The notes under the pieces: model-generated | What the model was told of the DNA's origin: nothing | The model's input: the letters and a program-made list of their open reading frames with translations, nothing else | Databases searched by the model: none | Assembly (NCBI GenBank): GCA_963805305.1 | Contig: CAWDTM010000007.1 | Location: forward strand, 186,001-250,000 | From: CAVXEH01 sp963805305 | Lineage (GTDB): Bacteria; Chloroflexota; Limnocylindria; QHBO01 | Direction: 5' to 3' | DNA length: 64,000 nucleotides | In this document: positions 26,001 to 34,805 of the stretch, piece after piece | Layout: every line of letters starts with the position of its first letter | Numbering within the stretch: position 1 is the stretch's first letter | Position numbers and translations under genes: made by a program

Positions 26001-27362
26001 ATGCTGACCTGGATCGACGATCGGCTCGGCACCGCTTCCTGGGCGCGCACCGGCCTGCGCAAGATCTTCCCGGACCACTGGTCGTTCCTGCTCGGCGAGG
26101 TCGCCCTCTTCTGCCTCGTCGTCCTGGTGGCGACCGGCGTCTACCTGACCCTCTTCTACGTCCCGGATGCGACGGAGGTGACCTACGCGGGTCCCTGGGC
26201 GCCGCTGCAGGGCCAGCAGGTCTCCGCCGCCTTCAACAGCGTCCTGCGCCTCTCGTTCGAGGTGCGCGCAGGCCTGGTCATGCGCCAGATCCACCACTGG
26301 GCGGCGCTCATCTTCGTGGCTGCCATCGCCCTCCACGTCATGCGCATCTTCTTCACGGGCGCCTTCCGCAAGCCGCGCGAGCTCAACTGGCTGGTGGGGA
26401 TCGGCCTGCTGACCTTCGCGCTGGCGATGGGGATCACCGGATATTCGCTGCCCGACGACCTCATCAGCGGAACGGGCCTGCGGATCATCTACTCGGTCGT
26501 GATCAGCATCCCGTTCATCGGCCCGTACCTGGGCTTCCTCCTCTTCGGCGGCGAGTTCCCCACCAAGGAGATCATCAGCCGCCTGTTCGTGTTCCACGTC
26601 ATGCTGCTCCCGGCGCTCCTCATCGGCGGCGTCCTCACCCACCTGGCCATCCTGTGGATCCAGAAGCACACCCAGTACCGCATCCCGGGCGCCACCGAGC
26701 AGAACGTGGTCGGCAAGTCGTTCTGGCCGAGCCAGGTGTTCAAGTCCACCGGCCTCGCGATCCTCACCGCTGCCGTCCTGGCGCTGATGGGCGGGCTGGT
26801 CCAGATCAACCCCGTCTGGAGCTACGGTCCGTTCGACGCCACCACGGTCAGCGCCCCCGCGCAGCCAGACTGGTACGTGGGCTGGCTCGAAGGCTCGCTG
26901 CGGCTCTTCCCGCCGGTCGAGATCAGCCTCTTCGGGGTCACCATTCCGTCGCCGTTCATCCCCGGGGTTCTCATCCCGGGCCTGCTCTTCACGGTGCTCG
27001 CGCTCTGGCCGTTCCTGGAGGCCCGGGTCACCGGTGATCACGCCGAGCATCATCTGCTGGATCGACCGTTTGACCACCCGGTGCGCACCGCTCTGGGCGT
27101 CGCCGGCCTGCTCATCTTCGTGGTCTACACCATCGGCGGCGGCAACGACGTGATCTCCCTCGTCCTGGGTGTGCCGGTCGAGACCATGACCAACATCCTG
27201 CGCGTCGCGATCTTCGCCGTGCCGATCCTCGGATTCGGGGTGACCTACCGGATCTGCGTGGAGCTGCGCGACCGGGGTGGAGGGGTCATGCACCGCGGGC
27301 CCGGGGTCCGCCTGCGGCGCAATGCCGATGGGGGTTTCGACGAGGTCGAATCCGAGCCCTGA
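26001..27362 (+). CDS. qcrB: Cytochrome b subunit of bc complex
   Basis: A 453-residue cytochrome b with about nine transmembrane helices. The heme-ligating histidines are visible in RQIHHWAALIFVAAIALHVM and FHVMLLPALLIGGVLTHLAI. The quinol-oxidation-site motif region is present around PDWYVGWLEGSLRLFPP. The length and fused N- and C-terminal halves match the QcrB form of actinobacteria and Chloroflexota. It oxidises menaquinol and pumps charge across the membrane. It is the last gene of qcrC-A-B and converges on a DinB-like gene with a 7-nt gap. Confidence 0.93.
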   Translation: MLTWIDDRLGTASWARTGLRKIFPDHWSFLLGEVALFCLVVLVATGVYLTLFYVPDATEVTYAGPWAPLQGQQVSAAFNSVLRLSFEVRAGLVMRQIHHWAALIFVAAIALHVMRIFFTGAFRKPRELNWLVGIGLLTFALAMGITGYSLPDDLISGTGLRIIYSVVISIPFIGPYLGFLLFGGEFPTKEIISRLFVFHVMLLPALLIGGVLTHLAILWIQKHTQYRIPGATEQNVVGKSFWPSQVFKSTGLAILTAAVLALMGGLVQINPVWSYGPFDATTVSAPAQPDWYVGWLEGSLRLFPPVEISLFGVTIPSPFIPGVLIPGLLFTVLALWPFLEARVTGDHAEHHLLDRPFDHPVRTALGVAGLLIFVVYTIGGGNDVISLVLGVPVETMTNILRVAIFAVPILGFGVTYRICVELRDRGGGVMHRGPGVRLRRNADGGFDEVESEP

Positions 27363-27369
27363 TCCGCCT

Positions 27370-28080
27370 TCAGCCGCCGGCGAGCGACGAAAGCTCGCCG
27401 CGCAGCGCCTCGACGTCCGGGTCCGTCGCGGCCCACTCCAGCAGATCGGGCCGATACGCAAACGCATAGCGCAGGAGCCGGCGGGCGTCGTCGAGCTCGT
27501 CGGAGAGGGCGTGGTGGCAGGCGATGTTGTAGAGCATCACGGCGGCATCCCGTGGCGGGATTCGACCGCGGAGCAGGATGGTCTCCACCGCTCGCGCGAA
27601 GGCGGCGAACCGGTCGCCCCCTCCTGCGAGCGCCGCGACGTCGGCAAGGTGCGCGATGGCGTGGTTGGCGCCGTTCGAGCCGATGCCGGCCACAAGCCGC
27701 TCCGACCGCGACAGCTCCTCTTCGCTGGTGGCCGCAATGCCCCCGATGAGGGCGTCGATGCTCGCGTCCGCCTCGCCGGCGACCTTCTCCCAGCTCCACG
27801 CAGCGCGTTCTGCCTGGATACGCGCGTTGGCGTCGTCATCCGACTCTTCGGCGCCCGTTCCATCCGGCTCACCGGCCAGCCGGCGCGCCTCCACGGAGCG
27901 CCACGCGGCAAGGTGGGCCAGCACGTCCTGCGCGGACCACTCCCCGATGCGTCGCGGCTCGCTTCGCAGCGTCGGTTCGAGCATCGCGAACAGGTCGTGC
28001 TCTGCCGTCCGGGTCGCGGTCAGCATCGACACGAGGTCGTCGTGGAGAGGAGTGGCGCCGGTCGTTCCTTCGTTCACCAT
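27370..28080 (-). CDS. DinB/ClbS-like protein with C-terminal TPR-like segment
   Basis: A 236-residue protein. The N-terminal ~150 residues resemble the DinB/ClbS (DfsB) four-helix fold, with RIGEWSAQDVLAHLAAWRSV as the typical segment. The C terminus (VMLYNIACHHALSDELDDAR then LLEWAATDPDVEAL) looks like a TPR-type helical hairpin. DinB-like proteins often bind metal and handle thiols or electrophiles; the combination's role is unknown. The ATG at 28080 is chosen because it overlaps the upstream stop by 7 nt, indicating translational coupling to the FAD oxidoreductase. Confidence 0.65.
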   Translation of the reverse strand: MVNEGTTGATPLHDDLVSMLTATRTAEHDLFAMLEPTLRSEPRRIGEWSAQDVLAHLAAWRSVEARRLAGEPDGTGAEESDDDANARIQAERAAWSWEKVAGEADASIDALIGGIAATSEEELSRSERLVAGIGSNGANHAIAHLADVAALAGGGDRFAAFARAVETILLRGRIPPRDAAVMLYNIACHHALSDELDDARRLLRYAFAYRPDLLEWAATDPDVEALRGELSSLAGG

Positions 28081-29546
28081 GGTCCGAGATGGTACCCGAG
28101 CCGTCGAGGGAGCCTGGTGAGCTCGCGCAACCATGGAGCCGGGCGTCGCCCGGCCTCCTCGTCGTCCTCGCGCCGGATCATGGCTTCACGGAGGACTCGC
28201 GCGCCCAGGTATCGGAACGGCTCCGGCGGCAGGCTCCGCGGAACCGGACCCACGATCGGAAGCCGGGTCACCGGCTCGTCCGCGCCAAGCACGCGAGCGG
28301 CGAGGATGCGGCCAGCCAGGTGCGAGGGGGCGACCCCGTTCCCCGAGTAGCCGAACGCGAAATGCAGGCGTCCCCCGGCCGTGGAGCCGATGCGCGGCAG
28401 GTGGTCCGCCGACACGTCGATAGGCCCGCCCCACATGTCGGTGAGCTGGACGTCCGCCAGCTGGGGGAAGAGGGTCCTGAACCCCCGGATCGCCCGACGC
28501 CCGGCAGCGAGGTCATCGACGAAGGAGCGCCCGATGCGGCCCCCGTACCCCGGACGGCCGCCGCCGGCGCCGAACGCAATCCGCCCGTCGCGCGTGACAT
28601 GGACATAGTGGACGCTGAAGCGGGCGTCGACGATCGACTCGCCACCGATCCATCCGAGGCGCTCGCGAACCAGCTCGCCAATGGGCTCGGTGCGGACCAT
28701 CCAGCTGCTCCACGCCAGGAGCGAGCGGCGGAACGGGCGCCAGCCGGCTGCCCAGGCGTTCACGGCCAGCACGACCCTTGGCGTCACCAGCATCCCCGCG
28801 CCCGAGATCGAGCGGGTCGTCAGGCGCAGCCCATCGCCGTCGGGCTGGATCCCGACCACCTGCGTCCCCTCGTGGATCGTCACCCCGCGCGCTGCGCAGA
28901 CGCGCCGCAGGCCCCGGGCGAGCCGTGCCGGATGGACCGTGGCGCCGTCACGCATGAGCGCCGCGCCGCGGAAGTGCGGCGAGCGGCAGCGGGCAGCAAC
29001 CTCCTCCCGTGTCAGCTCCCGATACTCGTCCGGCACCCCGAGCTCCCGCGCGGCAGCCACGGACGGGGCCCAGGCTCCGTCGTGGAGCGGCGTGGTGCTG
29101 ACGGTGAGCATCCCGGCACGGCGGTAGTGGGCGTCGACGTCGTTGCGCGCGCACCAGTCGCCAATGGCATGCACCGAGGACGCCGCCTCGCGCGCGCAGG
29201 CGAGAGCCCCATCTGCGCCGAACAGCTCGCGGAGCGTTCCGAGCTCGTCCCACCACGCGTTGACGAAGCCGCCGTTGCGTCCCGATGGCCCTCCGCCGCA
29301 GATGTCGGTGTCGAGGATCGTGACCCGCAGGTCGGGGTCGAGGTCCAGCAGTCCCAGCGCGGTCCAGAGCCCCGTGTACCCGCCGCCGACCACGACCACG
29401 TCGGCGGAGGCGACTCCGCCCAGGGCCGGGGCGGGGGACGGGTCGTCCTCGTCGGCGAGCGCCTCGCGGAGCCATGGGTTCCGGGCGTCGCCGGCGGGCC
29501 GCAGGCCCTGGTCGGCATCGGCCAGCAGGAAGGCTCGCGGGCGCAT
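28074..29546 (-). CDS. FAD-dependent oxidoreductase, DAO (glycine/D-amino acid oxidase) family
   Basis: A 490-residue flavoprotein of the D-amino-acid-oxidase/glycine-oxidase family. The FAD-binding Rossmann motif is DVVVVGGGYTGLWTALGLL at about residues 49-67, followed by GGGPSGRNGGFVNAWWDEL. A C-terminal FGYSGNGVAPSHLAGRIL closes the FAD site. Members oxidise secondary or primary amines such as sarcosine, gamma-glutamylputrescine or D-amino acids; the N terminus (RNPWLREAL) is like PuuB-type members. It is probably cytoplasmic. It is coupled to the downstream DinB-like gene and divergent from a MarR regulator. Confidence 0.85.
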   Translation of the reverse strand: MRPRAFLLADADQGLRPAGDARNPWLREALADEDDPSPAPALGGVASADVVVVGGGYTGLWTALGLLDLDPDLRVTILDTDICGGGPSGRNGGFVNAWWDELGTLRELFGADGALACAREAASSVHAIGDWCARNDVDAHYRRAGMLTVSTTPLHDGAWAPSVAAARELGVPDEYRELTREEVAARCRSPHFRGAALMRDGATVHPARLARGLRRVCAARGVTIHEGTQVVGIQPDGDGLRLTTRSISGAGMLVTPRVVLAVNAWAAGWRPFRRSLLAWSSWMVRTEPIGELVRERLGWIGGESIVDARFSVHYVHVTRDGRIAFGAGGGRPGYGGRIGRSFVDDLAAGRRAIRGFRTLFPQLADVQLTDMWGGPIDVSADHLPRIGSTAGGRLHFAFGYSGNGVAPSHLAGRILAARVLGADEPVTRLPIVGPVPRSLPPEPFRYLGARVLREAMIRREDDEEAGRRPAPWLRELTRLPRRLGYHLGPW

Positions 29547-29630
29547 CAGTCAGGGTGCTCCATGCACACCGGACCGTTCAGGTTGACGTAATGCTTCATG
29601 CTGTGGTAACTATCACCGAACTGCTAATCG

Positions 29631-30164
29631 TTGGGAGACAATGAACTTCGCATCATGACGAAACCCGAGGCCGGCAGCCATGCCGACCAGATCATCACCC
29701 TCATCGCGCCGCTGGTGGGCCACCAACGGCACAAGTGGGCGGCGCAGTGCCAGGCCTACGGCCTGTCGATGCTGCATTTCCAGGTGCTCGCCGTCCTCGA
29801 CGCAGATGGCCCGACGCCCATGAGCCGGCTCGCCGAACAGCTCGACGTGGGCTTCTCGAACGCGACCGGGATCGTCGGCCGGCTCGAGGAGCGTGGCGTG
29901 GTGGTCCGGGTCCACGACGAGACGGACCGCCGGATGGTCCTGGCCCAGCTCACCCCTGAGGGGGTCGAGATGCTCCACCAGGTGGAGGACACGCGGCTTG
30001 GTCACATCCGCCAGCTGCTCGAGAGCATGAGCGCGGATGAGCAGCAGACCGTACTCGCTGCCCTGCAGCTTCTCGCCTCCACGCACGAACGCTTCCACGC
30101 CGAATTCGGCGACACCCATTCCCATGCTCCCGTCCGCGACGGCAAGGAGACAGTACACGCATGA
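29631..30164 (+). CDS. MarR-family regulator of adjacent MFS exporter
   Basis: A 177-residue MarR-family winged-helix regulator. The recognition region is MSRLAEQLDVGFSNATGIVG and the wing DETDRRMVLAQLTPEG. Two starts are possible: TTG 29631 and ATG 29655, with a GGGAG stretch between them but poorly spaced for the ATG. An imperfect palindrome GGTaAcTaTcACC lies at 29606-29618 just upstream and may be its operator (weak). The stop overlaps the MFS start by 4 nt, so it probably represses this two-gene efflux operon. Confidence 0.85.
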   Translation: MGDNELRIMTKPEAGSHADQIITLIAPLVGHQRHKWAAQCQAYGLSMLHFQVLAVLDADGPTPMSRLAEQLDVGFSNATGIVGRLEERGVVVRVHDETDRRMVLAQLTPEGVEMLHQVEDTRLGHIRQLLESMSADEQQTVLAALQLLASTHERFHAEFGDTHSHAPVRDGKETVHA

Positions 30165-31828
30165 CCAATCGCGACGCGCAGGCGGCGGTGGCGGCGATGC
30201 CGGACGAGGATTCGCCGGTCCACGTCAGTCCGCGTGCCCGCTTTGAGATCCTGGGGGCCGTCATGCTCGGCCTCTTCCTCTCGGCCCTCGACCAGACGAT
30301 CGTGGGCCCGATCCTGCCCAAGGTCGTCACCAGCCTGAACGGTGCCGACTTCTACACCTGGGTGGCGACCTCGTACCTGCTGACGAGCACGGTCACCGTC
30401 CCCATCTACGGCAAGCTCTCCGACCTGTTCGGCCGCAAGCCCATGCTCATGCTGGGCATCGGGCTGTTCCTGCTCGGCTCCGCCCTGTCCGGCCTGTCGC
30501 AGACGATGTGGCAGCTGATCCTGTTCCGCGGGATCCAGGGGCTTGGCGCCGGCTCGCTGTTCCCGATCAGCCTGGCCGTCATCGGGGACCTGTTCACCCC
30601 CCGCGAGCGCGGCAAGTACCAGGGCCTGTTCGGTGCGGTGTTCGGCATCGCGTTCCTGATCGGGCCGTACCTGGGCGGCACGCTCACCGACAACTTCAGC
30701 TGGCACTGGGTCTTCTTCGTCAACGTGCCCATTGGCCTCGTCGCCCTCTTCGTCATCTGGCGGCTCCTGCCCACCGTTCGTCGTCCGGACGCGGCGAACG
30801 CCATCGACTGGGCCGGGGTGTTCACCTTCGCCGCCGGCGTGGTGCCGATCCTGATCGCGCTGACCAACGCGGAGAACGGCGACTGGGGAAGCCCCGGGGT
30901 CTGGGGCCTGGGCCTGATCGGCGCAGTCTTCCTCGGGGTCTTCATCTGGGTCGAGAGCCGCGCGGCCGAGCCGATGATCCCGCTCCACCTCTTCCGGGTG
31001 CGCACCTTCACGGTCTCGATGATCGCCGTCTTCACCGCGATGTTCGGCTTCTTCGGCGCCGTGTTCTTCCTGCCGCTCTGGTTCCAGGTCGTGAAAGGGG
31101 CCAGCGTCACGGCCTCGGGGTACAACCTGCTGCCCTTCCTGGTCGGCCTGATTGGCAGCTCGGTGGTGTCAGGGTTCCTCGTCAGCCGGACCGGTCGCTA
31201 CAAGTGGCTGGTGGTGGGTGCCCTGGTGGTCGCGGGTGCCGGCGTGGCGCTCATGACCAACATCCGGGCGGACACCTCCTATCCGACGCTCTGGCTCTGG
31301 ATGGTGCTCGCCGGCATCGGCATCGGCCCCACCATGGCAGTCTTCACCATCATCGTGCAGAACGCGGTGCGCTTCGACGAGCTGGGGGCGGCGACCGCCG
31401 ACCTCACCCTCTTCCGCCAGATGGGCGGTGTCGTGGGCCTGACCTTCGCGTTCACCCTGTTCCGCAACTTCCTGAGCTGGGATGCCATCCGAACCCAGGT
31501 CCTCGCGGCCGGGGCCCCCGCCTCCGCGGTGCCGACGACGGCACCGGCCGGCTTCGACTCAGGGGCGCTCGTCAACGTGGGCGGCGGGGCGCCGAGCTTC
31601 CTTGCCCAGGTCCCGCCGCAGCTGCAGGAGGCCTTCGCCCACGGCATCAACCAGGCCTTCTCCATCGCGCTGGGGAACAGCCTCTGGCTGGGGGCAGGGG
31701 CGATGGTGGTGGCGGTGCTCAGCACCCTGGCCCTTCACGAGCTTCCGCTCCGCCAGCACTTTGGTGAGGTGACGGAGGAGGACGCGGTCACGGCGCCGCA
31801 GGCCGAGCTGGTTCCCGGAATGGAGTAG
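30161..31828 (+). CDS. MFS drug:H+ antiporter, DHA2 family (14 TM)
   Basis: A 555-residue transporter with about 14 hydrophobic helices. DHA2 (EmrB/QacA) motifs are present: FLSALDQTIVGPILPKVV in helix 1, GKLSDLFGRKP in the first cytoplasmic loop, and RGIQGLGAGSLFPIS in helix 4. Such proteins export drugs or lipophilic compounds in exchange for protons. It overlaps the MarR gene (ATGA) and is followed by a strong GC hairpin. Confidence 0.9.
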   Translation: MTNRDAQAAVAAMPDEDSPVHVSPRARFEILGAVMLGLFLSALDQTIVGPILPKVVTSLNGADFYTWVATSYLLTSTVTVPIYGKLSDLFGRKPMLMLGIGLFLLGSALSGLSQTMWQLILFRGIQGLGAGSLFPISLAVIGDLFTPRERGKYQGLFGAVFGIAFLIGPYLGGTLTDNFSWHWVFFVNVPIGLVALFVIWRLLPTVRRPDAANAIDWAGVFTFAAGVVPILIALTNAENGDWGSPGVWGLGLIGAVFLGVFIWVESRAAEPMIPLHLFRVRTFTVSMIAVFTAMFGFFGAVFFLPLWFQVVKGASVTASGYNLLPFLVGLIGSSVVSGFLVSRTGRYKWLVVGALVVAGAGVALMTNIRADTSYPTLWLWMVLAGIGIGPTMAVFTIIVQNAVRFDELGAATADLTLFRQMGGVVGLTFAFTLFRNFLSWDAIRTQVLAAGAPASAVPTTAPAGFDSGALVNVGGGAPSFLAQVPPQLQEAFAHGINQAFSIALGNSLWLGAGAMVVAVLSTLALHELPLRQHFGEVTEEDAVTAPQAELVPGME

Positions 31829-31855
31829 CACCACGGACTCCGGACAATCGCTGAA

Positions 31856-31886
31856 CGAGGGGCGGGCCGCCAGGGTCCGCCCCTCG
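31856..31886. terminator. GC-rich hairpin between convergent genes
   Basis: A perfect 10-bp stem, CGAGGGGCGG (31856-31865) with CCGCCCCTCG (31877-31886), and an 11-nt loop, placed between the convergent MFS and ctaF genes. It has no T-tract but is well placed to act in both directions. Confidence 0.55.
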
Positions 31887-31912
31887 CCGCATTCGGCGGA
31901 CGCGGGGTTCGG

Positions 31913-32362
31913 CTAGCGGGCGTCCATCTGCGTGATCCATCCCCAGACGGTGATCGCCGCGAGGGCGACTCCCGGGAAGAGGAGCCACGGACCGTAGACC
32001 AGGCCCAGGGCAAGCATCGTGGCGGCCGCCGCGCCAATGAGCGGCCAGACGCTGCCGGAGGGAATGGGCTCCAGGCCTGCCGCCAGGGGCTCCTGTGCCG
32101 CAGCGCGCCGGGGACTCGAAAAGCCGATCAGCCGGCCGACCACCAGTCCCGCGCGATGGAGGGGTCCGCCCACCCGCGGATCCAGCTCATCGCGCGTGGA
32201 CCGCACAGCAAGGACGAGGACGCCCACGACGGCGGCCGTGGCCGCACTGACGAAGAGGAGCATCACGGAGCCTGCCGTCTCGTAGCTCAGGAACCAGTAG
32301 ACCGCGGCGATGACCACGGTGTAGAGCGCGGTCCGCAGGAAGAAGCGAACCTCCTCAGCCAT
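31913..32362 (-). CDS. ctaF: Cytochrome c oxidase subunit IV, actinobacterial type
   Basis: A 149-residue protein with four hydrophobic segments (first: ALYTVVIAAVYWFLSY; last: LLFPGVALAAITVWGWITQM) matching the small CtaF-type subunit IV of actinobacterial aa3 oxidases. The ATG at 32362 overlaps the 3' end of ctaD by 8 nt, and the longer upstream frame is rejected because it runs through ctaD. It is probably structural, stabilising subunits I and II in the membrane. Confidence 0.75.
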   Translation of the reverse strand: MAEEVRFFLRTALYTVVIAAVYWFLSYETAGSVMLLFVSAATAAVVGVLVLAVRSTRDELDPRVGGPLHRAGLVVGRLIGFSSPRRAAAQEPLAAGLEPIPSGSVWPLIGAAAATMLALGLVYGPWLLFPGVALAAITVWGWITQMDAR

Positions 32363-34016
32363 CGGTGGCTCCCCGCTGCGCGCGTTCGGACGCGATGCGT
32401 GCGTCGAAAACCGGCCGCTCCGAGCGGATCGGCGGCAGGTGCGTGAAGTTGTGGTGCGGCGGCGGCGAGGTGGTGGCCCACTCGAGGGCATAGCCGTGCC
32501 ATGGGTCGTCGCCAGCCTCGGCCCCCCTGCCCAGGAAGATGGACGAGACGAGGTTCCAGCCGAAGACGAGGATCGAGATGGCGAGCACCACCGACCCGCC
32601 GGTGATGATCACGTTGAGCGTCGTCCAGCCCGTCTCGCTGGCGGGATAGTCCGCGACTCGTCGTGGCATCCCCTCCAGCCCAAGGATGTGCATCGGGAAG
32701 AAGGTGACATTCATGCCGATCGTCATGAGCCAGAAATGCACCTTCCCCAGCCGTTCGTCCAGGCGATGCCCGAACATCTTGGGGAGCCAGTAGTAGAGGC
32801 CGGCGAAGGCGGCGAAGACCGATCCGCCGAAGAGCACGTAGTGGAAGTGGGCCACCACGAAGTAGGTGTCGGTCACCGCGTAGTCGATCGCCGGCGATGC
32901 CAGGAAGGGCCCGGTCAGGCCGCCGATCAGGAACATGAACAGGAAGCCCATGCAGAACAGCATCGGTGTCTCGAAGCGCAGCTTCCCGCGCCACATGGTC
33001 GCGATCCAGTTGAAGAACTTCACCCCGGTGGGGATCGCGATCATCATCGAGGTGATCGCGAAGAAGAGGTTGTCGACCACGCCCGTCGCGAACATGTGGT
33101 GGGCCCAGACGCTGTAGCTCAATGCGCCGATGAGGATTGTGGCGAAGACGAAGCCGCGATACCCGAAGACCGGCTTACGGCTGAAGACCGGGATGATCTC
33201 CGTCACGATTCCGAAGAAGGGGAGGATGAGGATGTAGACCTCCGGATGGCCGAAGAACCAGAAGATGTGCTGCCAGAGGACCGCGCTGCCGCCCGCCGCG
33301 GGGTCGAAGAAATGGGCCCCCAGGGTGCGGTCGATGAACAGCATCGCCAGCGCGCTGGTCAGGACCGGGAAGGTGAGCATGATCAGGAGCGAGGTGACCA
33401 GCATGTTCCAGACGAAGATCGTCAGCCGGAACATGGTCATCCCCGGGGCACGCATGGTGAACACGGTCGCCACGAAGTTCACCGCCCCCAGGATCCCGGA
33501 GCTCCCGGACATGATCAGCCCGACGATCCACAGGTTCGTGCCGGTCCCCGGGGAGAAGACCGCGCTGGAGAGGGGTGCGTAGCCTGTCCAGCCGAATGCC
33601 GCTGCGCCGCCCACGAAGAAGCCGGAGAAGGCCACCAGCCCGCCGCCCAGCGCCAGCCAGAAGGTGAGCGCATTGAGCCGCGGGAACGCGACGTCCGGGG
33701 CGCCGATCTGCAGCGGCAGGAAGTAGTTCGCGAATCCGAAGACGACCGGCGACGCGAAGAAGAAGATCATGCCGGTCCCGTGCATGGTGAAGAGCTGGTT
33801 GTACGTGGCGGTGTCCATGAACTGGAGGTCGGGGAAGGTGAGCTCGGCGCGCATGAAGAGCGAGAGCGTGCCCGAGATCAGCAGGAACGCCAGCCCCATG
33901 AACAGGTAGAGCACGCCGATCTTCTTATGGTCGGTGGTGGTCAGGTACTCGACGATCCCGCCGTGCTCGTCGGCGTGGCCGACCGCGGCGCGCGGCTGCA
34001 GCTCGGCGGTTGTCAC
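32355..34016 (-). CDS. ctaD: Cytochrome c oxidase subunit I
   Basis: A 553-residue heme-copper oxidase subunit I with twelve or so membrane helices. The CuB/tyrosine block is WFFGHPEVYILILPFFGIV and the CuB His pair is in SVWAHHMFATGV. Heme ligands lie in TMHGTGMIFFF and AHFHYVLFGG. The glutamate in GHPEVY marks the A1-type proton pathway. It reduces oxygen to water and pumps protons. The GTG at 34016 is chosen because it overlaps the ctaC stop (GTGA) and starts just before the conserved YLTTTDHKKIG segment. Confidence 0.93.
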   Translation of the reverse strand: MTTAELQPRAAVGHADEHGGIVEYLTTTDHKKIGVLYLFMGLAFLLISGTLSLFMRAELTFPDLQFMDTATYNQLFTMHGTGMIFFFASPVVFGFANYFLPLQIGAPDVAFPRLNALTFWLALGGGLVAFSGFFVGGAAAFGWTGYAPLSSAVFSPGTGTNLWIVGLIMSGSSGILGAVNFVATVFTMRAPGMTMFRLTIFVWNMLVTSLLIMLTFPVLTSALAMLFIDRTLGAHFFDPAAGGSAVLWQHIFWFFGHPEVYILILPFFGIVTEIIPVFSRKPVFGYRGFVFATILIGALSYSVWAHHMFATGVVDNLFFAITSMMIAIPTGVKFFNWIATMWRGKLRFETPMLFCMGFLFMFLIGGLTGPFLASPAIDYAVTDTYFVVAHFHYVLFGGSVFAAFAGLYYWLPKMFGHRLDERLGKVHFWLMTIGMNVTFFPMHILGLEGMPRRVADYPASETGWTTLNVIITGGSVVLAISILVFGWNLVSSIFLGRGAEAGDDPWHGYALEWATTSPPPHHNFTHLPPIRSERPVFDARIASERAQRGATDG

Positions 34017-34744
34017 GGTGCGCTCCTCGGCTGGCTGGCCAGCCAGGCGTCGAAATCGGCCTTCGACACGGCGCGGATGCTGAAGTGCATCTCGTCGTGG
34101 TAAAGGCCGCAGAACTCGGCGCACTGCCCGCCGTACGTGCCCGCCTCGTCGATCGTGAGCTGCAGGTGGTTGTCGACGCCCGGGATCAGGTCACGCTTCA
34201 CGAGGAAATGGGGGATGTAGAACGAGTGGATCACGTCATCGGAGACGAGCTGGAAGTCGACCACCTCGTTCACCGGGAGGACGAGCTCCGGGTACGCGGC
34301 CCGGGTGCCGGTGACCACCACGTGCGCATCGGTGTACGTGAACCGCCACTGCCACTGGAACCCCTCCACCTTCACCCGCACGGCCGGGTCTGCGACGCGG
34401 GCGTCGTTCGTGTTGAGGACGACGGCGCTGACGGCGAAGAGCCCGATGACGAGCAGGGTGGGAAGCGCCCACCAGGCCAGCTCCAGGGCGATGTTCGTGT
34501 GGGTCTGGGCGGGGAGGTCGGCCTCGCCGTCCTTCGCCCGGTAGCGGAAGATGTTCCAGCCGATGAGGCCGGCGACGATCACGAAGACTCCGGCCGCGGC
34601 AACGAGGAACAGGTTGTAGAGACCCTGCACCCGCTGGGCCTCGACCGTGGCAGGCGCGGCGGTGCACCCGGCCAGCAGGGCGGCGGCCAGGGTGCCCACG
34701 AGCATGAGGACGGCTCGGCGCCGGTGACGATCGAATCGCGGCAT
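34013..34744 (-). CDS. ctaC: Cytochrome c oxidase subunit II (lipoprotein)
   Basis: A 243-residue subunit II. The N terminus is a lipoprotein signal (LAAALLAGC), followed by two membrane helices and an extracytoplasmic cupredoxin domain. The CuA site is intact: CAEFCGLYHDEM near residue 213, with an upstream His in VIHSFYIPHF. It takes electrons from cytochrome c (here probably QcrC) to subunit I. No fused cytochrome c domain is present. It is first in ctaC-ctaD-ctaF; subunit III and heme-A genes are not in the window. Confidence 0.92.
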   Translation of the reverse strand: MPRFDRHRRRAVLMLVGTLAAALLAGCTAAPATVEAQRVQGLYNLFLVAAAGVFVIVAGLIGWNIFRYRAKDGEADLPAQTHTNIALELAWWALPTLLVIGLFAVSAVVLNTNDARVADPAVRVKVEGFQWQWRFTYTDAHVVVTGTRAAYPELVLPVNEVVDFQLVSDDVIHSFYIPHFLVKRDLIPGVDNHLQLTIDEAGTYGGQCAEFCGLYHDEMHFSIRAVSKADFDAWLASQPRSAP

Positions 34745-34793
34745 CCGCCTGCAATCCTACCGCCCGGACCGTGATCCCGGCAGCCGGGGTCGC

Positions 34794-34799
34794 TACCAT
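34794..34799 (+). promoter_or_regulatory. -10 box (TACCAT) of pncA, leaderless
   Basis: TACCAT ends exactly 6 nt before the pncA ATG (34806), with no ribosome-binding site, predicting transcription from the start codon. No clear -35. Confidence 0.45.
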
Positions 34800-34805
34800 C
34801 GCAGC

